Assembly: GCF_900240995.1 (NCBI RefSeq)
Contig: NZ_LT965957.1
Coordinates: forward strand, 149,527-213,526
Source: Bacillus sp. Marseille-P3661
GTDB lineage: Bacteria > Bacillota > Bacilli > Bacillales > Bacillaceae_J
DNA length: 64,000 bases
Reading direction: 5' to 3'
The notes under the pieces are model-generated. The model had not been told where the DNA came from. It did not search any database and worked only from the letters and a program-made list of their open reading frames with translations. Position numbers and translations under genes: made by a program. How positions within the stretch are numbered: the first letter of the stretch is position 1; each line of letters opens with the position of its first letter. This document shows positions 26,674 to 36,127 of the stretch, one piece after another.

Positions 26674-27441
26674 TTAATGTCTCTCTAGGAAAGCAGTTAC
26701 CATCTTGACAAAATAATCTGCTTGTTCCAATTGTGGAACATGTGAGCTTTCCTCTACATATTGGATTTGTGCATGTGCGATATACTTTTTAAATTCCTCT
26801 GCATAGCGTGCTGATAAAATCTTATCTTCTTTTCCCCAAACAATAAGTGTTGGCGCCTTAATCCGATGTAATCGGAATTTTAGTTTAGGATCATGAAAAC
26901 GCGGCGTCCAAGCTAATCTTGACGTCATTGCTTGAGCTCTGGCCAATTCTAAAAATTCTAGCTCTCTTTCTACTTTATTTTCCGAATTAAAATATCTAAG
27001 TTTATTATGTTCTTCACTTGAGATCATATATAAATCTGGTATTCTTAAATCTGGTCGATAAAGCCCCATAGAATCTACTAATATTAAATTTTTTACGCGT
27101 GCTGAATATCGACTTGCAAAATCAGCAGAAAGCCATCCGCCTAATGAATGTCCAACAATATTGACTCTTTCTACCTTCAGATTATCTAAAATATCAAGCA
27201 AATAAAAAGACAAATCATCCATCTTAGTTAACCAATCTGGTCTTTGCGATTCGCCAAAACCAGGTAATTCAAGCGCAATTACGCGATAATTGGCTGACAA
27301 TTGTTCCTGAAATGAATGCCATTGTGTCACTCCATTATAATCGTGTAAAAAAAGTAAAGGTTCTCCCGTCCCTTTCTCTTGATAACGAATTTTTTTTCCA
27401 TTTATATCAAGTTCTTCAAATGTCAATTGTGTTGGCGACAT
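26674..27441 (-). CDS. Alpha/beta-fold hydrolase
   Basis: 255 residues. The nucleophile elbow is GHSLGG with Ser99, the catalytic His is probably in ESSHVPQLE, and LIVWGKEDKIL holds the acid (Asp). It resembles meta-cleavage-product hydrolases and related C-C or ester hydrolases. It lies between the luciferase-like monooxygenase (19 bp) and the FMN reductase. AAGGAGGG precedes ATG 27441. The substrate is unknown. Confidence 0.9.
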   Translation of the reverse strand: MSPTQLTFEELDINGKKIRYQEKGTGEPLLFLHDYNGVTQWHSFQEQLSANYRVIALELPGFGESQRPDWLTKMDDLSFYLLDILDNLKVERVNIVGHSLGGWLSADFASRYSARVKNLILVDSMGLYRPDLRIPDLYMISSEEHNKLRYFNSENKVERELEFLELARAQAMTSRLAWTPRFHDPKLKFRLHRIKAPTLIVWGKEDKILSARYAEEFKKYIAHAQIQYVEESSHVPQLEQADYFVKMVTAFLERH

Positions 27442-27539
27442 TAATGTCCCTCCTTATCACTTGCTGAATATCAGATATTTCTATAAATTCTGAAATCATT
27501 TATCAGAGTAATTCTACCTTCCCATTGATAATTCCTTTT

Positions 27540-28085
27540 TTAATTACGGAGATAACTGCTCATTGAAACCACTTCTTTTGCTAATTCCCCAATCCTTATT
27601 TTCACATCTTGATCAACTATTTGATTTGTACTATCAAAATGTTCACTATGTGCATAAACAAAACCCGGGGCAATGTAAGATCTAAAATAGCCACCTATTG
27701 GTTTCAATTGGTTCTCGACAACTAAGAAATGCTGATAAGTTCCCCCATTTGCTACAAATCCGATTACTTTTTTACGAAAGGCAGTCGGAGGTATTAAATC
27801 AAATAAGTTCTTTAACACTCCGGTCATTGAACCTTGAAAAATGGGTGTACCAATAATATAGGCATCTGCACAACAAACCTTATCAATGACTATTTTAGTA
27901 TCACCTGTATAGGTGGCTGGGTCTCTACCATCACAGAATTGGATGTTATAATCCTTCAAATCAAGCAATTCTATGTCAACCTCTTCTATACCACTGCTCA
28001 TTTGCAGAATTTCTTCTAGTACATTCTCAACTAACACTCTCGTTTTCGTGCCTACGATCGTCCCAGAAATCCCTAATATTTTCAT
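27540..28085 (-). CDS. NAD(P)H-dependent FMN reductase
   Basis: 181 residues, flavodoxin-like fold. MKILGISGTIVGTKTR is the phosphate-binding start, IIGTPIFQGSMTGVLKNLFDL binds FMN, and FVANGGTYQHFLVVENQLKPI is typical of SsuE-like reductases. It would supply reduced FMN to the luciferase-like monooxygenase two genes downstream. It is divergent from the LysR gene at 28235. AAGGAG precedes ATG 28085. Confidence 0.9.
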   Translation of the reverse strand: MKILGISGTIVGTKTRVLVENVLEEILQMSSGIEEVDIELLDLKDYNIQFCDGRDPATYTGDTKIVIDKVCCADAYIIGTPIFQGSMTGVLKNLFDLIPPTAFRKKVIGFVANGGTYQHFLVVENQLKPIGGYFRSYIAPGFVYAHSEHFDSTNQIVDQDVKIRIGELAKEVVSMSSYLRN

Positions 28086-28234
28086 ATTAAGACTCCTTTC
28101 ACATTTTACTACTTCGCAAAGAAACTAAGTATAAAGTATAAGCCTTTACAATATCTTAAAATTAAATAATAATAGAAAAAAGAATTGCTATAAAATGGTT
28201 ATGTTTAATAAATAGAATGCTGGGGGTTTTTATT

Positions 28235-29104
28235 ATGACATTTGATCAAATCTTAACGTTTGTAAGCGTTGCCACTACAAATAGCTTTACTAAAACTTCA
28301 CAAGAGTTACACCTATCACAGCCTTCAGTAACTAGTAGAATTAAGAACCTTGAAGAAACATTAGGTGTAACCCTATTTGACAGAGATAATAAGAAATTAA
28401 GCTTAACAAAAGATGGCGAAATTCTACTAAACTACTCGAATCAGATTATTGATCTTTATAGTAAACTTTTAACAGACCTCAACAAAGCTTCTAATGAAGT
28501 TACCATAGGTGCAACACCTACAATTGGTATTTACATTGTGCCTGAACTTGTAGAAAAGTTACTAGTCCTAAATTCCAGCTATACGTTTGATTTAAAACAC
28601 GGCTCTTCTGCTCAGTTACTAACGATGATTTTAGACGGGAAAATTGATTTAGGTTTTGTCATTGAAAAAATTGATCATCCGGATGTATATCATTTCGAAA
28701 TAAGAGAATCGTTAAAAGTCAAATTAGTTGCTTCAGCAGGTCATCCAATCCTGAAAGAAGAAAAGATCAGTTTAGAGATGCTGCAAAGCTATAAGATTGT
28801 TAAATTAGATAATATGGGCTTATTTTGGGAACAAATCAATGATCAACTAAAACAAATAAATATGAAAACATTAATTAAAGTAGATCATCCCGAAACCGCC
28901 AAAAATATCATGCATAATACAACCTCATTGGCTTTTATGCCCAATGCTGTAATTGAAAAAGAACTTAAGGATGGCAGCATTAAAACGATTAATATTGATG
29001 GTATATTACCTTATGACTTCCCAATCTACCTGCTATATCATAAGCGTCAAGAAAGCATCCCAAAGTTCAAACAACTATTAAAACTTTTTAAAGAAATAGT
29101 ATAG
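28235..29104 (+). CDS. LysR-family transcriptional regulator
   Basis: 289 residues. The helix-turn-helix is SFTKTSQELHLSQPSVTSRI, followed by a LysR effector domain. ATG 28235 is chosen because GGGGG lies eight bases upstream; ATG 28217 has no such site. It is divergent from the FMN reductase / hydrolase / monooxygenase / TRAP set and is their likely regulator. Spacing between the divergent starts is about 150 bp. Confidence 0.92.
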   Translation: MTFDQILTFVSVATTNSFTKTSQELHLSQPSVTSRIKNLEETLGVTLFDRDNKKLSLTKDGEILLNYSNQIIDLYSKLLTDLNKASNEVTIGATPTIGIYIVPELVEKLLVLNSSYTFDLKHGSSAQLLTMILDGKIDLGFVIEKIDHPDVYHFEIRESLKVKLVASAGHPILKEEKISLEMLQSYKIVKLDNMGLFWEQINDQLKQINMKTLIKVDHPETAKNIMHNTTSLAFMPNAVIEKELKDGSIKTINIDGILPYDFPIYLLYHKRQESIPKFKQLLKLFKEIV

Positions 29105-29137
29105 AGCACTCTCTTCGCTAAAGATCATTGAAGAATT

Positions 29138-29950
29138 CTATCTATCTAATAAAAAGCTAACGGCTAATCGATTGAACTGCTCATGGTGCTCAATATGTGC
29201 GCAATGTGAACAATTATCAAACATTTCCAGATATGAATTTGGAATTTTATCGGTTAATTTTATACCATAGTCTACATCTTTTAGTGGATCTTGTTTCCCG
29301 CCTACAATAAGTGTAGGTATTTTTATTTGACTGTAGTCTGTTAGTTCTCGTGACCTTTTTGGGGCAAATGGTGCTTTAAATCGTGCTGCAGCTGTGCATT
29401 CCCATGAACCTGGCTCCAAGCTTGCCTCATACCTCTTTTCAAGAAACGGTCCTGAATGCCATTTTTCATCATAAAAACACACTTGGAGTATTTTTTTATA
29501 ATGACCCATCGAGCCATCATATTGACTTAGAATAGCACGCGCGGCATTTTCAGGTGCATTTTCCCCACCACTGATTGCAATTAACTTCTTTATATTCCAC
29601 CTTGGATTGGTCTCAGCTGCAACCTCAAGGAGCATACTTGCCCCCATCGAATTACCAATAAAATAAGCGCTTTCAATATTTAGTGTTTTCATAAATTCCT
29701 TAATATGCTCTTTCCGTTTATTCCGCATATCTGTAAAATCAAATAGCTTTTCAGTTTTCCCATAACCGAGCCAATCTGGAGCATATACCTTAAAATATTG
29801 ACTTAAATAGTCAATATTATATTCCCAAGAAGTTTCCGCACATCCCCCATATTCGCCACTATGTAATAAAATTAAAGGTTCACCTGAACCTTCTTCAAAA
29901 TAATGCGTCTTAATGCCACCAGCATATACATATTTTCCTTCTATTCGCAC
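29138..29950 (-). CDS. Alpha/beta-fold hydrolase
   Basis: About 271 residues. The nucleophile elbow is GNSMGA, the acid is probably the Asp of GGKQDPL, and the His lies in NCSHCAHIEHHE. WLGYGKTE and the overall layout recall ring-cleavage-product hydrolases. It is convergent with the LysR gene. The start is probably GTG 29950 with AAGGGTGG upstream; GTG 29959 would overlap that site. It follows the isochorismatase-like gene by about 50 bp and may be co-transcribed. Confidence 0.87.
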   Translation of the reverse strand: MRIEGKYVYAGGIKTHYFEEGSGEPLILLHSGEYGGCAETSWEYNIDYLSQYFKVYAPDWLGYGKTEKLFDFTDMRNKRKEHIKEFMKTLNIESAYFIGNSMGASMLLEVAAETNPRWNIKKLIAISGGENAPENAARAILSQYDGSMGHYKKILQVCFYDEKWHSGPFLEKRYEASLEPGSWECTAAARFKAPFAPKRSRELTDYSQIKIPTLIVGGKQDPLKDVDYGIKLTDKIPNSYLEMFDNCSHCAHIEHHEQFNRLAVSFLLDR

Positions 29951-30001
29951 ATTTACCACCCTTCGTAATAGAAACTAATGTAATGAAATCGTACGGTTTG
30001 T

Positions 30002-30634
30002 TTATAGTGACTGCGGTACGTTCCATGTTTTAATAAGTTCATCGGTCTTTAGAACACCGCCAAACTTTGTTCTTACATTTCTTACAGCACTTTCATGTTC
30101 TTCAACAGAAGGGGCAGAGGTTCCATCTTCGACTAATGTTACATGGTAATCATAACTAATCGCATCTCTAAGCGTACTTTCCACACATACATTCGTCTCT
30201 AGACCAGTAAATATCAATGAATCTCTTTTTAAAGATTGAAGAATCATATGAAGATTCGTTCCAGCAAAAGCACTATATTTATTCTTAGTAATGACTATAT
30301 CTTGTTCCTGTGGAGCAATTTCATAAAAATCAGCACCCCATGTGCCTGTTTTACATTTTGTAGTATTGGGATTGTAGCTAGTATTTTTACGATGGCGGTA
30401 AATCCATGCTGTTGAATCAACAATGGCATTATGTTCGGTACGTATAAAAATAACGGGGATATTTCTAGAGTGTGCGGATTCGATGCATTTTTTTATATTA
30501 GAAACCATAGGATCTATTTGCTTAATATTTTTCCCCTCAAGACTGCATAATCCATTAGGGTCACAAAAATCATTTTGAACGTCAATAACAATTAAAGCAC
30601 ATCTATTTCCACTAAAAACATCTATTGTGTTAAT
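30002..30634 (-). CDS. Isochorismatase-like cysteine hydrolase, probable ATT start
   Basis: About 210 residues if it starts at ATT 30634. The family's N-terminal CALIVIDVQNDFCDPNG with catalytic Asp18 is encoded in frame, followed by Lys117 (TKNKYSAF) and the nucleophile Cys150 (TNVCVE), completing the Asp-Lys-Cys triad. No ATG, GTG or TTG occurs in frame before Met43 (30508), which would drop the Asp. AGAGGAGG lies seven bases before ATT 30634. Such hydrolases act on amides such as nicotinamide, N-carbamoyl compounds or isochorismate. The substrate is unknown. Confidence 0.82.
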   Translation of the reverse strand: MNTIDVFSGNRCALIVIDVQNDFCDPNGLCSLEGKNIKQIDPMVSNIKKCIESAHSRNIPVIFIRTEHNAIVDSTAWIYRHRKNTSYNPNTTKCKTGTWGADFYEIAPQEQDIVITKNKYSAFAGTNLHMILQSLKRDSLIFTGLETNVCVESTLRDAISYDYHVTLVEDGTSAPSVEEHESAVRNVRTKFGGVLKTDELIKTWNVPQSL

Positions 30635-30790
30635 AGTAATTCCTCCTCTTATTCACTTGTTATTTTATTGATTATTTGGAATTTATTGAAAACTCATTTT
30701 ACAATGTTAATTATAGTCTTAATATTATTAATATGGAAATAGAATTATTTTATCAATTTATTAAAAACTTCTATTGTAAACTTTCTTGAA

Positions 30791-30848
30791 TAATAAAAAG
30801 GTGTCAGCTATATAGTGCATTAGAATAAATGACACTATGCTGACACCT
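30791..30848 (-). terminator. Terminator after the histidine kinase-STAS gene
   Basis: AGGTGTCAGC / GCTGACACCT with an inner ATAGTG/CACTAT pair. On the minus strand it is followed by TTTTTATT. It ends the kinase transcript upstream of the isochorismatase-like gene. Confidence 0.85.
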
Positions 30849-30902
30849 AATTATTCAGATTTAACTTTGTTCACAATAAGGAGGTACCAGAATCCCCCTA
30901 AG

Positions 30903-32462
30903 TTACCCCATTACTTGAGATTTAGACATTACATCATTCAAGGCAACCTGCAATGTTCCTTTAAATTCAGCATGATGGTTAATGGCTACGTTAGATTGGA
31001 TAATATTTTTTACAATTTCTGCGCGCAAGCCTGTAATAATTGTTTTACATCCCATCATTGAAATCCCTTCTATTATTTTGAGTAGCTTATTTGTTATTTC
31101 TTGTTCCATCGGTGTAACCCCAGAAAGATCAATAATAAGTGTTTGGATATGGCGATTCTCAATTTCATTCAGTACTTTATCTTGAATCGTATTTATTCGC
31201 ACTGAATCAACCAAACCAATAACAGGTAGTATACAAATATCACTGTTGATAGGAATAATTGGTACTGAAAGATTTTCTACTAACTTTCGTTGTTTTTCTA
31301 ACAACTCATCACGATATCTTGTATAACTAATAAAGAAATAGGTCAGAAATTGATCAATCCGCTCATTTATCTTCTTTTCTAAAGAATAAAATTCTATCCG
31401 GTCCGGTACAGTTTTACTATATGAATCAAAGTTATAAAGAAAGTCCCATAAAGTTCTTCGAATGGCCTGTATCCATTCTAGTTTAAATGCCAGCGTTAAG
31501 GAATACTTCGCCCATGCCACCCCTTCTTGTTTAGCCAATGAAATTAATTCGTGCTCTCGTTCCTCTACAACAAATAGCACAAGTTTATGCGCATTATTTA
31601 ATAGATTAATATTACCAACGTTATGTATTTCTTCTATTTTATCTTTTACATTGATCGCCTCAGCTAGCAATCTTTCTTCAAATTCATTACGATTTTCGTG
31701 CAGAAATTCTTTTATAGTGAATGTATGTTCATATTCTAATTTCAAATTTTTCACCCCAAGTTTTTGAATAGGATTTTGCTTAGGTAATGTAATCGTAAAC
31801 GTTGTGCCATGATTTTCTATACTGTCTACACTTATTTTTCCACCATGCTGATATATTACGGAAAACACCTGTGTTAATCCCATTCCTGTACCTTGTTCCT
31901 TTGTTGTATAAAATGGGGTGCCTAACATCGATAGCTTTTCTTGTGGAATTCCGACTCCTGTATCACTTATAGTCACGATCACTTCAGATTCATTTGAAAC
32001 ATGTGTAATCGTAACACTCCCACTGCCATCAATAGACTCAATTGCATTTTTAATTAAATTGAAAAAAGCCTTTTTGAATTGATTCTTTTGACCACTTATC
32101 AATGTATCTGTATTGTAAAATTCCGTTATAAACGTTACATCATACATTTTATCCTGAAAAAGATTTAAGATAGATTCTAACTCAACCGCTAAATTGAAAG
32201 TTTTATATTCTTCATCTTCCAAATCTGGCTTAGAAACTTGAAGTAAATTATTCAAAGTTGTCAGCGCATTCTCTAGCTCCGCTTGAGCAATATCAATATA
32301 TTCATTCTTTTCATCTTCTTGAAGCAACTGCAGAAATCCTTTTACAGCTGTTAGTGGATTTTTAACTTCATGGGCGATACCCGCTGCAATTTGTCCCACA
32401 GATGCAAGTTGACTTAAATGGGTATCATTCCTTGATTCAACAATTACTTTTTCATTGTTCAT
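30903..32462 (-). CDS. Histidine kinase fused to an RsbR-like region and STAS domain
   Basis: About 519 residues, no membrane segment. The order is a short N-terminus; a HisKA dimerisation helix with phospho-acceptor His31 (GIAHEVKNPL); an ATPase domain to ~220 (N box NLIKNAIESI, G1 DTGVGIP, G2 GTGMGL); a helical middle like the RsbR N-terminal sensor domain (~240-390); and a STAS domain at the C-terminus (IDLSGVTPMEQE). STAS proteins of the RsbR type form stressosomes controlling SigB. A kinase joined to such a module is unusual. There is no response-regulator gene next to it. ATG 32462 follows AAAGGAG; GTG 32483 is too far upstream. Confidence 0.88.
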   Translation of the reverse strand: MNNEKVIVESRNDTHLSQLASVGQIAAGIAHEVKNPLTAVKGFLQLLQEDEKNEYIDIAQAELENALTTLNNLLQVSKPDLEDEEYKTFNLAVELESILNLFQDKMYDVTFITEFYNTDTLISGQKNQFKKAFFNLIKNAIESIDGSGSVTITHVSNESEVIVTISDTGVGIPQEKLSMLGTPFYTTKEQGTGMGLTQVFSVIYQHGGKISVDSIENHGTTFTITLPKQNPIQKLGVKNLKLEYEHTFTIKEFLHENRNEFEERLLAEAINVKDKIEEIHNVGNINLLNNAHKLVLFVVEEREHELISLAKQEGVAWAKYSLTLAFKLEWIQAIRRTLWDFLYNFDSYSKTVPDRIEFYSLEKKINERIDQFLTYFFISYTRYRDELLEKQRKLVENLSVPIIPINSDICILPVIGLVDSVRINTIQDKVLNEIENRHIQTLIIDLSGVTPMEQEITNKLLKIIEGISMMGCKTIITGLRAEIVKNIIQSNVAINHHAEFKGTLQVALNDVMSKSQVMG

Positions 32463-32783
32463 TTGTATTTCTGCTCCTTTCACAAGATGTCCATCATGCG
32501 GAGATTAAATTTTAATTATTTAGAATTATTTATACACCAAAATAATAATACTAGAAAAATTTCGATTCGTACATTTAAAGTGCTTTTTAAAGTGGGAAAA
32601 TCTTGCAAATAGTTAAAAAGTACTAGAGGAGACTATATAATTAAGAACGTAGTAGTGAAGAAATTTTCTTTATCACGATAAAAAAGAATAAATAAAATAA
32701 TGCACACAAAATCCCTCCAAAGAAATTTCGTGTGCATCTTTTTATCTACATCTCTACAGATAACCTGTTTAGTCTTGCTCAAC
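32463..32783. other. Intergenic region between kinase and M20 peptidase genes
   Basis: About 320 AT-rich bases. They hold the kinase promoter region and the terminator of the peptidase operon (32701-32737). I see no supported gene; a frame on the minus strand running into 32875 is a shadow of the peptidase C-terminus. Confidence 0.5.
32701..32737. terminator. Terminator after the M20 peptidase gene
   Basis: TGCACACAAAAT and ATTTCGTGTGCA pair with one bulge, followed by T-rich sequence on both strands. It closes the long minus-strand operon that begins near the GntR gene. Confidence 0.75.
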
Positions 32784-33938
32784 TTATAATTCTTCCAGCA
32801 ATTTAACCAATAACGCCAATCTTTTAGAAATTTTATCTTTTTCAATATGTTCATAAACCGCATGCGCCCCATCACCTATAGGTCCCAAGCCATCTAAGGT
32901 TGGAATACCCAATGCAGCAGTTAAATTCCCATCACTTATGGCACCTGTTGATGTTTCTTCTAAATCATAACCTAGGTCTTTGGCAAATCCCTTAGCTTTT
33001 GTAAATAAATCTACAACACCTTCTGTTCGATCTAAAGGTGGCCTTTTTATGAGTGTATAAATATCTAATTCTGCGCCTTCTAATACTGGTTTCAGTGACT
33101 CAATTTCTTTCTTTAGACGTTCTACTTCCTCATTGTTAGGAACGCGAGCGTCTACTTCTAACACAGCTTGAGCAGGTATAACATTTGTACGTGTACCACC
33201 TTGAATTACACCACAACTCACAGTCGTTCCTACTTGATAATCTGTAAGCTTTTGAATCTTTAATACTTGGTGTGAAAGCTCTTCGATCGCATTGATGCCT
33301 TTTTCATGATCCATACCAGCATGTGATGCTTTTCCTTTTGCAGTTACTTTGAAGTACATGATTCCTTTACGGGCAGTTAATACAGATTCACCAACTCCAC
33401 CTTCAAGAATCAATGCATATTCGGACTTTTTAGCTTCACGGTTAATAACTGGACGTGATGTCGTACTATTTATTTCCTCATCTGAATTAAACAGCATGGT
33501 GATTGGACGCCTTGTTTTCTTATTTAGGTCTTGAATGATTTTCATTGCCTCAATCGCAAAGACGACAGCGCCTTTCATATCGAAAACACCAGGTCCATAA
33601 ATTTTATTACCCTCCACACGAAACGGCATATCAACTAATGTCCCTTTCTTCCAAACCGTGTCCATATGTGCAATCACAAGGATAGGCTTTAATGTTGGAT
33701 CTTCACCCGGCCATCTGGCAATTATATGATCTCCTCGATCTTCAACCCCAGAAGGTTCTACTTCGATTTTCGCGTTAAGCTTACTTAATTTTTGTTTAAG
33801 TAAATCCCCCACTTGATTAACTGCTTCGCGATCAGTCGTTGGCGATTCTATTTCAATAATCTCCTGTAAAAAATCTAATATTTCACCTTGATAATCTTTT
33901 TCAATAAAGCTAATTAGCTCCTCAGTTGTTACGCTCAT
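32784..33938 (-). CDS. M20-family metallopeptidase (carboxypeptidase G2/ArgE-like)
   Basis: 384 residues. Zinc ligands and catalytic residues of the M20 family are visible: His91 and Asp93 (AHMDTVW), bridging Asp120 (GVFDMKG), and the base and ligand Glu154-Glu155 (SDEE). The dimerisation domain contains GKASHAG and GGTRTNVIPAQA. It hydrolyses an amide or peptide bond. It is last in the operon with the peptide-type ABC transporter, so its substrate may be an imported peptide or N-acyl amino acid. Confidence 0.9.
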   Translation of the reverse strand: MSVTTEELISFIEKDYQGEILDFLQEIIEIESPTTDREAVNQVGDLLKQKLSKLNAKIEVEPSGVEDRGDHIIARWPGEDPTLKPILVIAHMDTVWKKGTLVDMPFRVEGNKIYGPGVFDMKGAVVFAIEAMKIIQDLNKKTRRPITMLFNSDEEINSTTSRPVINREAKKSEYALILEGGVGESVLTARKGIMYFKVTAKGKASHAGMDHEKGINAIEELSHQVLKIQKLTDYQVGTTVSCGVIQGGTRTNVIPAQAVLEVDARVPNNEEVERLKKEIESLKPVLEGAELDIYTLIKRPPLDRTEGVVDLFTKAKGFAKDLGYDLEETSTGAISDGNLTAALGIPTLDGLGPIGDGAHAVYEHIEKDKISKRLALLVKLLEEL

Positions 33939-33963
33939 CCTCTATCTCCCTTCATTATCCGAG

Positions 33964-35649
33964 TTAGTTATTGACGACTTGTTGTTTATGTTTTGCACGT
34001 ATGGACTCAATTGTTGATTTAAATGATATTTTATTAGGATCACATACAACTTCTATTAATGCTGGTTTATTAGCTTTCATCGCTTCAAGCAGCACACCTT
34101 CAAAATCTGCATCATTTGTGACACTTGCACTAAATACGCCAAATGATTCACCCAGTTTTTTAAAGTCAGGATTTCCCAACAGCGTACCGATTACTCGCTC
34201 AGGATGATGCATTTCTTGATGCATTCTAATTGTTCCATACATGTTATTATTAACGACAATCGAAATAATTGGGACATTATAGCGTACAGCTGTTTCTAAT
34301 TCTTGGAGGGTCATCATAAAGCCGCCATCGCCAGATAAGGATATAACAGGGCAATCTGGTCTTGCGAGCTTGATGCCTACTGCTGCAGGAACACCATATC
34401 CCATCGCTCCAGAGATTGGACCGATATATGTTTTCCTATAATTAAATTGATAAAAATTATGCAACCAGCCTGAAAAATTTCCAGCATCATTTGTAAAAAT
34501 CGTATTAGCTGGTGCATATTTTTGAAGGGCTGCAATAATTTGTTTCATATCAACTTCATTATGATGTTTTTCTTCTTTAATTTCACTAATTGTTTGATAT
34601 ACCGTTCGCCTGTCCTGCGCCCACTTTTTCCATTTTTCTGGTACATTCACAAAATCATCTTCCGCTGTAAGTAATGATTTTAAAGCTTCATTTGCGTCTG
34701 CAACGATGCCTACTACAGGAGAATAAACTTTACCTATTGTATTAAAATCAATATCTATGTGGATAATCTTTTGTGCTTTTGATACAACCGAATATCCTTG
34801 GGTAGTAACCTCAGAAAAACGAGTACCAATTGCGACTATCGTATCAGCTTGCTTGATTGTTTCTAGAATTTCTACAGGGGTTCCTAAACCTGAGTGGCCG
34901 ACATACAGCTCATGATTATTAGGAAAAACATCATGACGTCTAAACGAAGCAAGTACCGGCACATTATATTTTTCTGCAAAACGCTGAAGATTTTCTTCAC
35001 CATTAGAAGCAATAACTCCTCCGCCTGCGATTATCAATGGGTGCTCTGAGTTTTTCAAAACCTGTAAAGATTCAATAATCTCATTTTCTGCAGGCTTCGG
35101 CTTAGGATTTGTAATAACAGGTCCAAATTCCATTTCAGCTTTTTGCGATAAAATATCAGCTGGTAAGGAAACTATTACCGGACCAGGTCTGCCAGTCCTC
35201 GCTATCCGAAACGCACGTTGCACTAATTCTGGTGTTCTTTCCACATCTCTAATTTCAACAGCCCATTTACAAATATGTTGAAAGAATTGATCAAGTTCTA
35301 CTTCCTGGAAACCCTCGCGTCCCCTAAACTTACTATCAACTTGACCTAGAAAGACGACCATGGGAGTAGAATCTTGATGGGCGGTATGAACCCCGATGGC
35401 TAAGTTTGCTCCTCCTACCCCACGAGTGGCCATTGCGATACCAGGTTTACCAGATGCCTTCCCGTAAGCTTCAGCCATGAAAGCTGCTCCGCCTTCATGT
35501 CTATTTGATATTAATTCGATACTATCTTCTTCGTAAATAGCATCCAATAATTCTAAATAGCTTTCACCTGGCACACAAAACGCATGATTTATACCTTCTA
35601 ATTTAATACACTCAACAATTGCTTGTGCCCCTGTCATAACCTTTTTCAT
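33964..35649 (-). CDS. Thiamine-diphosphate-dependent enzyme, acetolactate-synthase-like
   Basis: About 561 residues. PYR domain with catalytic Glu52 (NRHEGGAAFMAEAYGKASG), a central domain, and a PP domain with SLSGDGGFMMTLQELETAVRY and VVNNNMYGTIRMHQ. ATG 35649 is chosen because GGAGGGG lies six to seven bases upstream; TTG 35664 overlaps that site. No small regulatory subunit is adjacent, so a biosynthetic acetolactate synthase is unlikely. A catabolic 2-oxo-acid lyase or carboligase in the operon is more probable. Confidence 0.87.
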   Translation of the reverse strand: MKKVMTGAQAIVECIKLEGINHAFCVPGESYLELLDAIYEEDSIELISNRHEGGAAFMAEAYGKASGKPGIAMATRGVGGANLAIGVHTAHQDSTPMVVFLGQVDSKFRGREGFQEVELDQFFQHICKWAVEIRDVERTPELVQRAFRIARTGRPGPVIVSLPADILSQKAEMEFGPVITNPKPKPAENEIIESLQVLKNSEHPLIIAGGGVIASNGEENLQRFAEKYNVPVLASFRRHDVFPNNHELYVGHSGLGTPVEILETIKQADTIVAIGTRFSEVTTQGYSVVSKAQKIIHIDIDFNTIGKVYSPVVGIVADANEALKSLLTAEDDFVNVPEKWKKWAQDRRTVYQTISEIKEEKHHNEVDMKQIIAALQKYAPANTIFTNDAGNFSGWLHNFYQFNYRKTYIGPISGAMGYGVPAAVGIKLARPDCPVISLSGDGGFMMTLQELETAVRYNVPIISIVVNNNMYGTIRMHQEMHHPERVIGTLLGNPDFKKLGESFGVFSASVTNDADFEGVLLEAMKANKPALIEVVCDPNKISFKSTIESIRAKHKQQVVNN

Positions 35650-35665
35650 CAAAGTCCCCTCCAAC

Positions 35666-36127
35666 TTAGTCGTTTTTAATTGCTACGCTCATTTCTATTT
35701 CAACTGGCGTACTTCGTGGTAATTCAGCTGCACCTACTGCAGAACGCGCATGTCTGCCTTGGTCACCAAAAATCTTTTCAATTAGTTCTGAAGCTGCATC
35801 TATTACTTTTGGTTGTTGATTGAACCCTTCAGCAGAATTAACAAACCCAGTAACCTTTAAGAATTTATCAACTCTGTCGAGACTACCAATCTCTTGTTTC
35901 AAACAACTCAACCCTTGTAGAATACAAATTCGTGCAGATTCTTGTGCTTCTTCAATGGATACATTTCCTCCAACCTTTCCCGTTACTTTTACTTCACCAT
36001 CTACCTTTGGAAGTTGACCACTAATATAGGCAACATTGTTATGAACAACTACTGGTACATATATAAATGAGGGTGTAGCAGCTACAGGTAATTCATATCC
36101 CAATTCTTTGATTCTTTCTTCAAACAT
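35666..36127 (-). CDS. RidA (YjgF/YER057c/UK114) family protein
   Basis: 153 residues, with the trimeric chorismate-mutase-like fold: VPVVVHNNVAYISGQLPKVDGEV, then QGLSCLKQEIGSLDRV, and GRHARSAVGAAELPRSTPVEIEMS. Relatives hydrolyse reactive enamines/imines formed by amino-acid enzymes. Its start overlaps the epimerase gene by eight bases, with AAGGAGG inside that gene, so translation is coupled. It may remove an imine intermediate made in this pathway. Confidence 0.92.
   Translation of the reverse strand: MFEERIKELGYELPVAATPSFIYVPVVVHNNVAYISGQLPKVDGEVKVTGKVGGNVSIEEAQESARICILQGLSCLKQEIGSLDRVDKFLKVTGFVNSAEGFNQQPKVIDAASELIEKIFGDQGRHARSAVGAAELPRSTPVEIEMSVAIKND

Noticed and set aside
28261-28274. 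TGTAAGCGTTGCCA, cre-like (13/14)
   Set aside because: It lies inside the LysR coding sequence near its start; one mismatch within a gene is likely chance, though a roadblock site cannot be excluded.
32633-32875. 80-codon minus-strand frame
   Set aside because: It overlaps the M20 peptidase C-terminus in another frame and crosses the terminator at 32701; composition is not protein-like.
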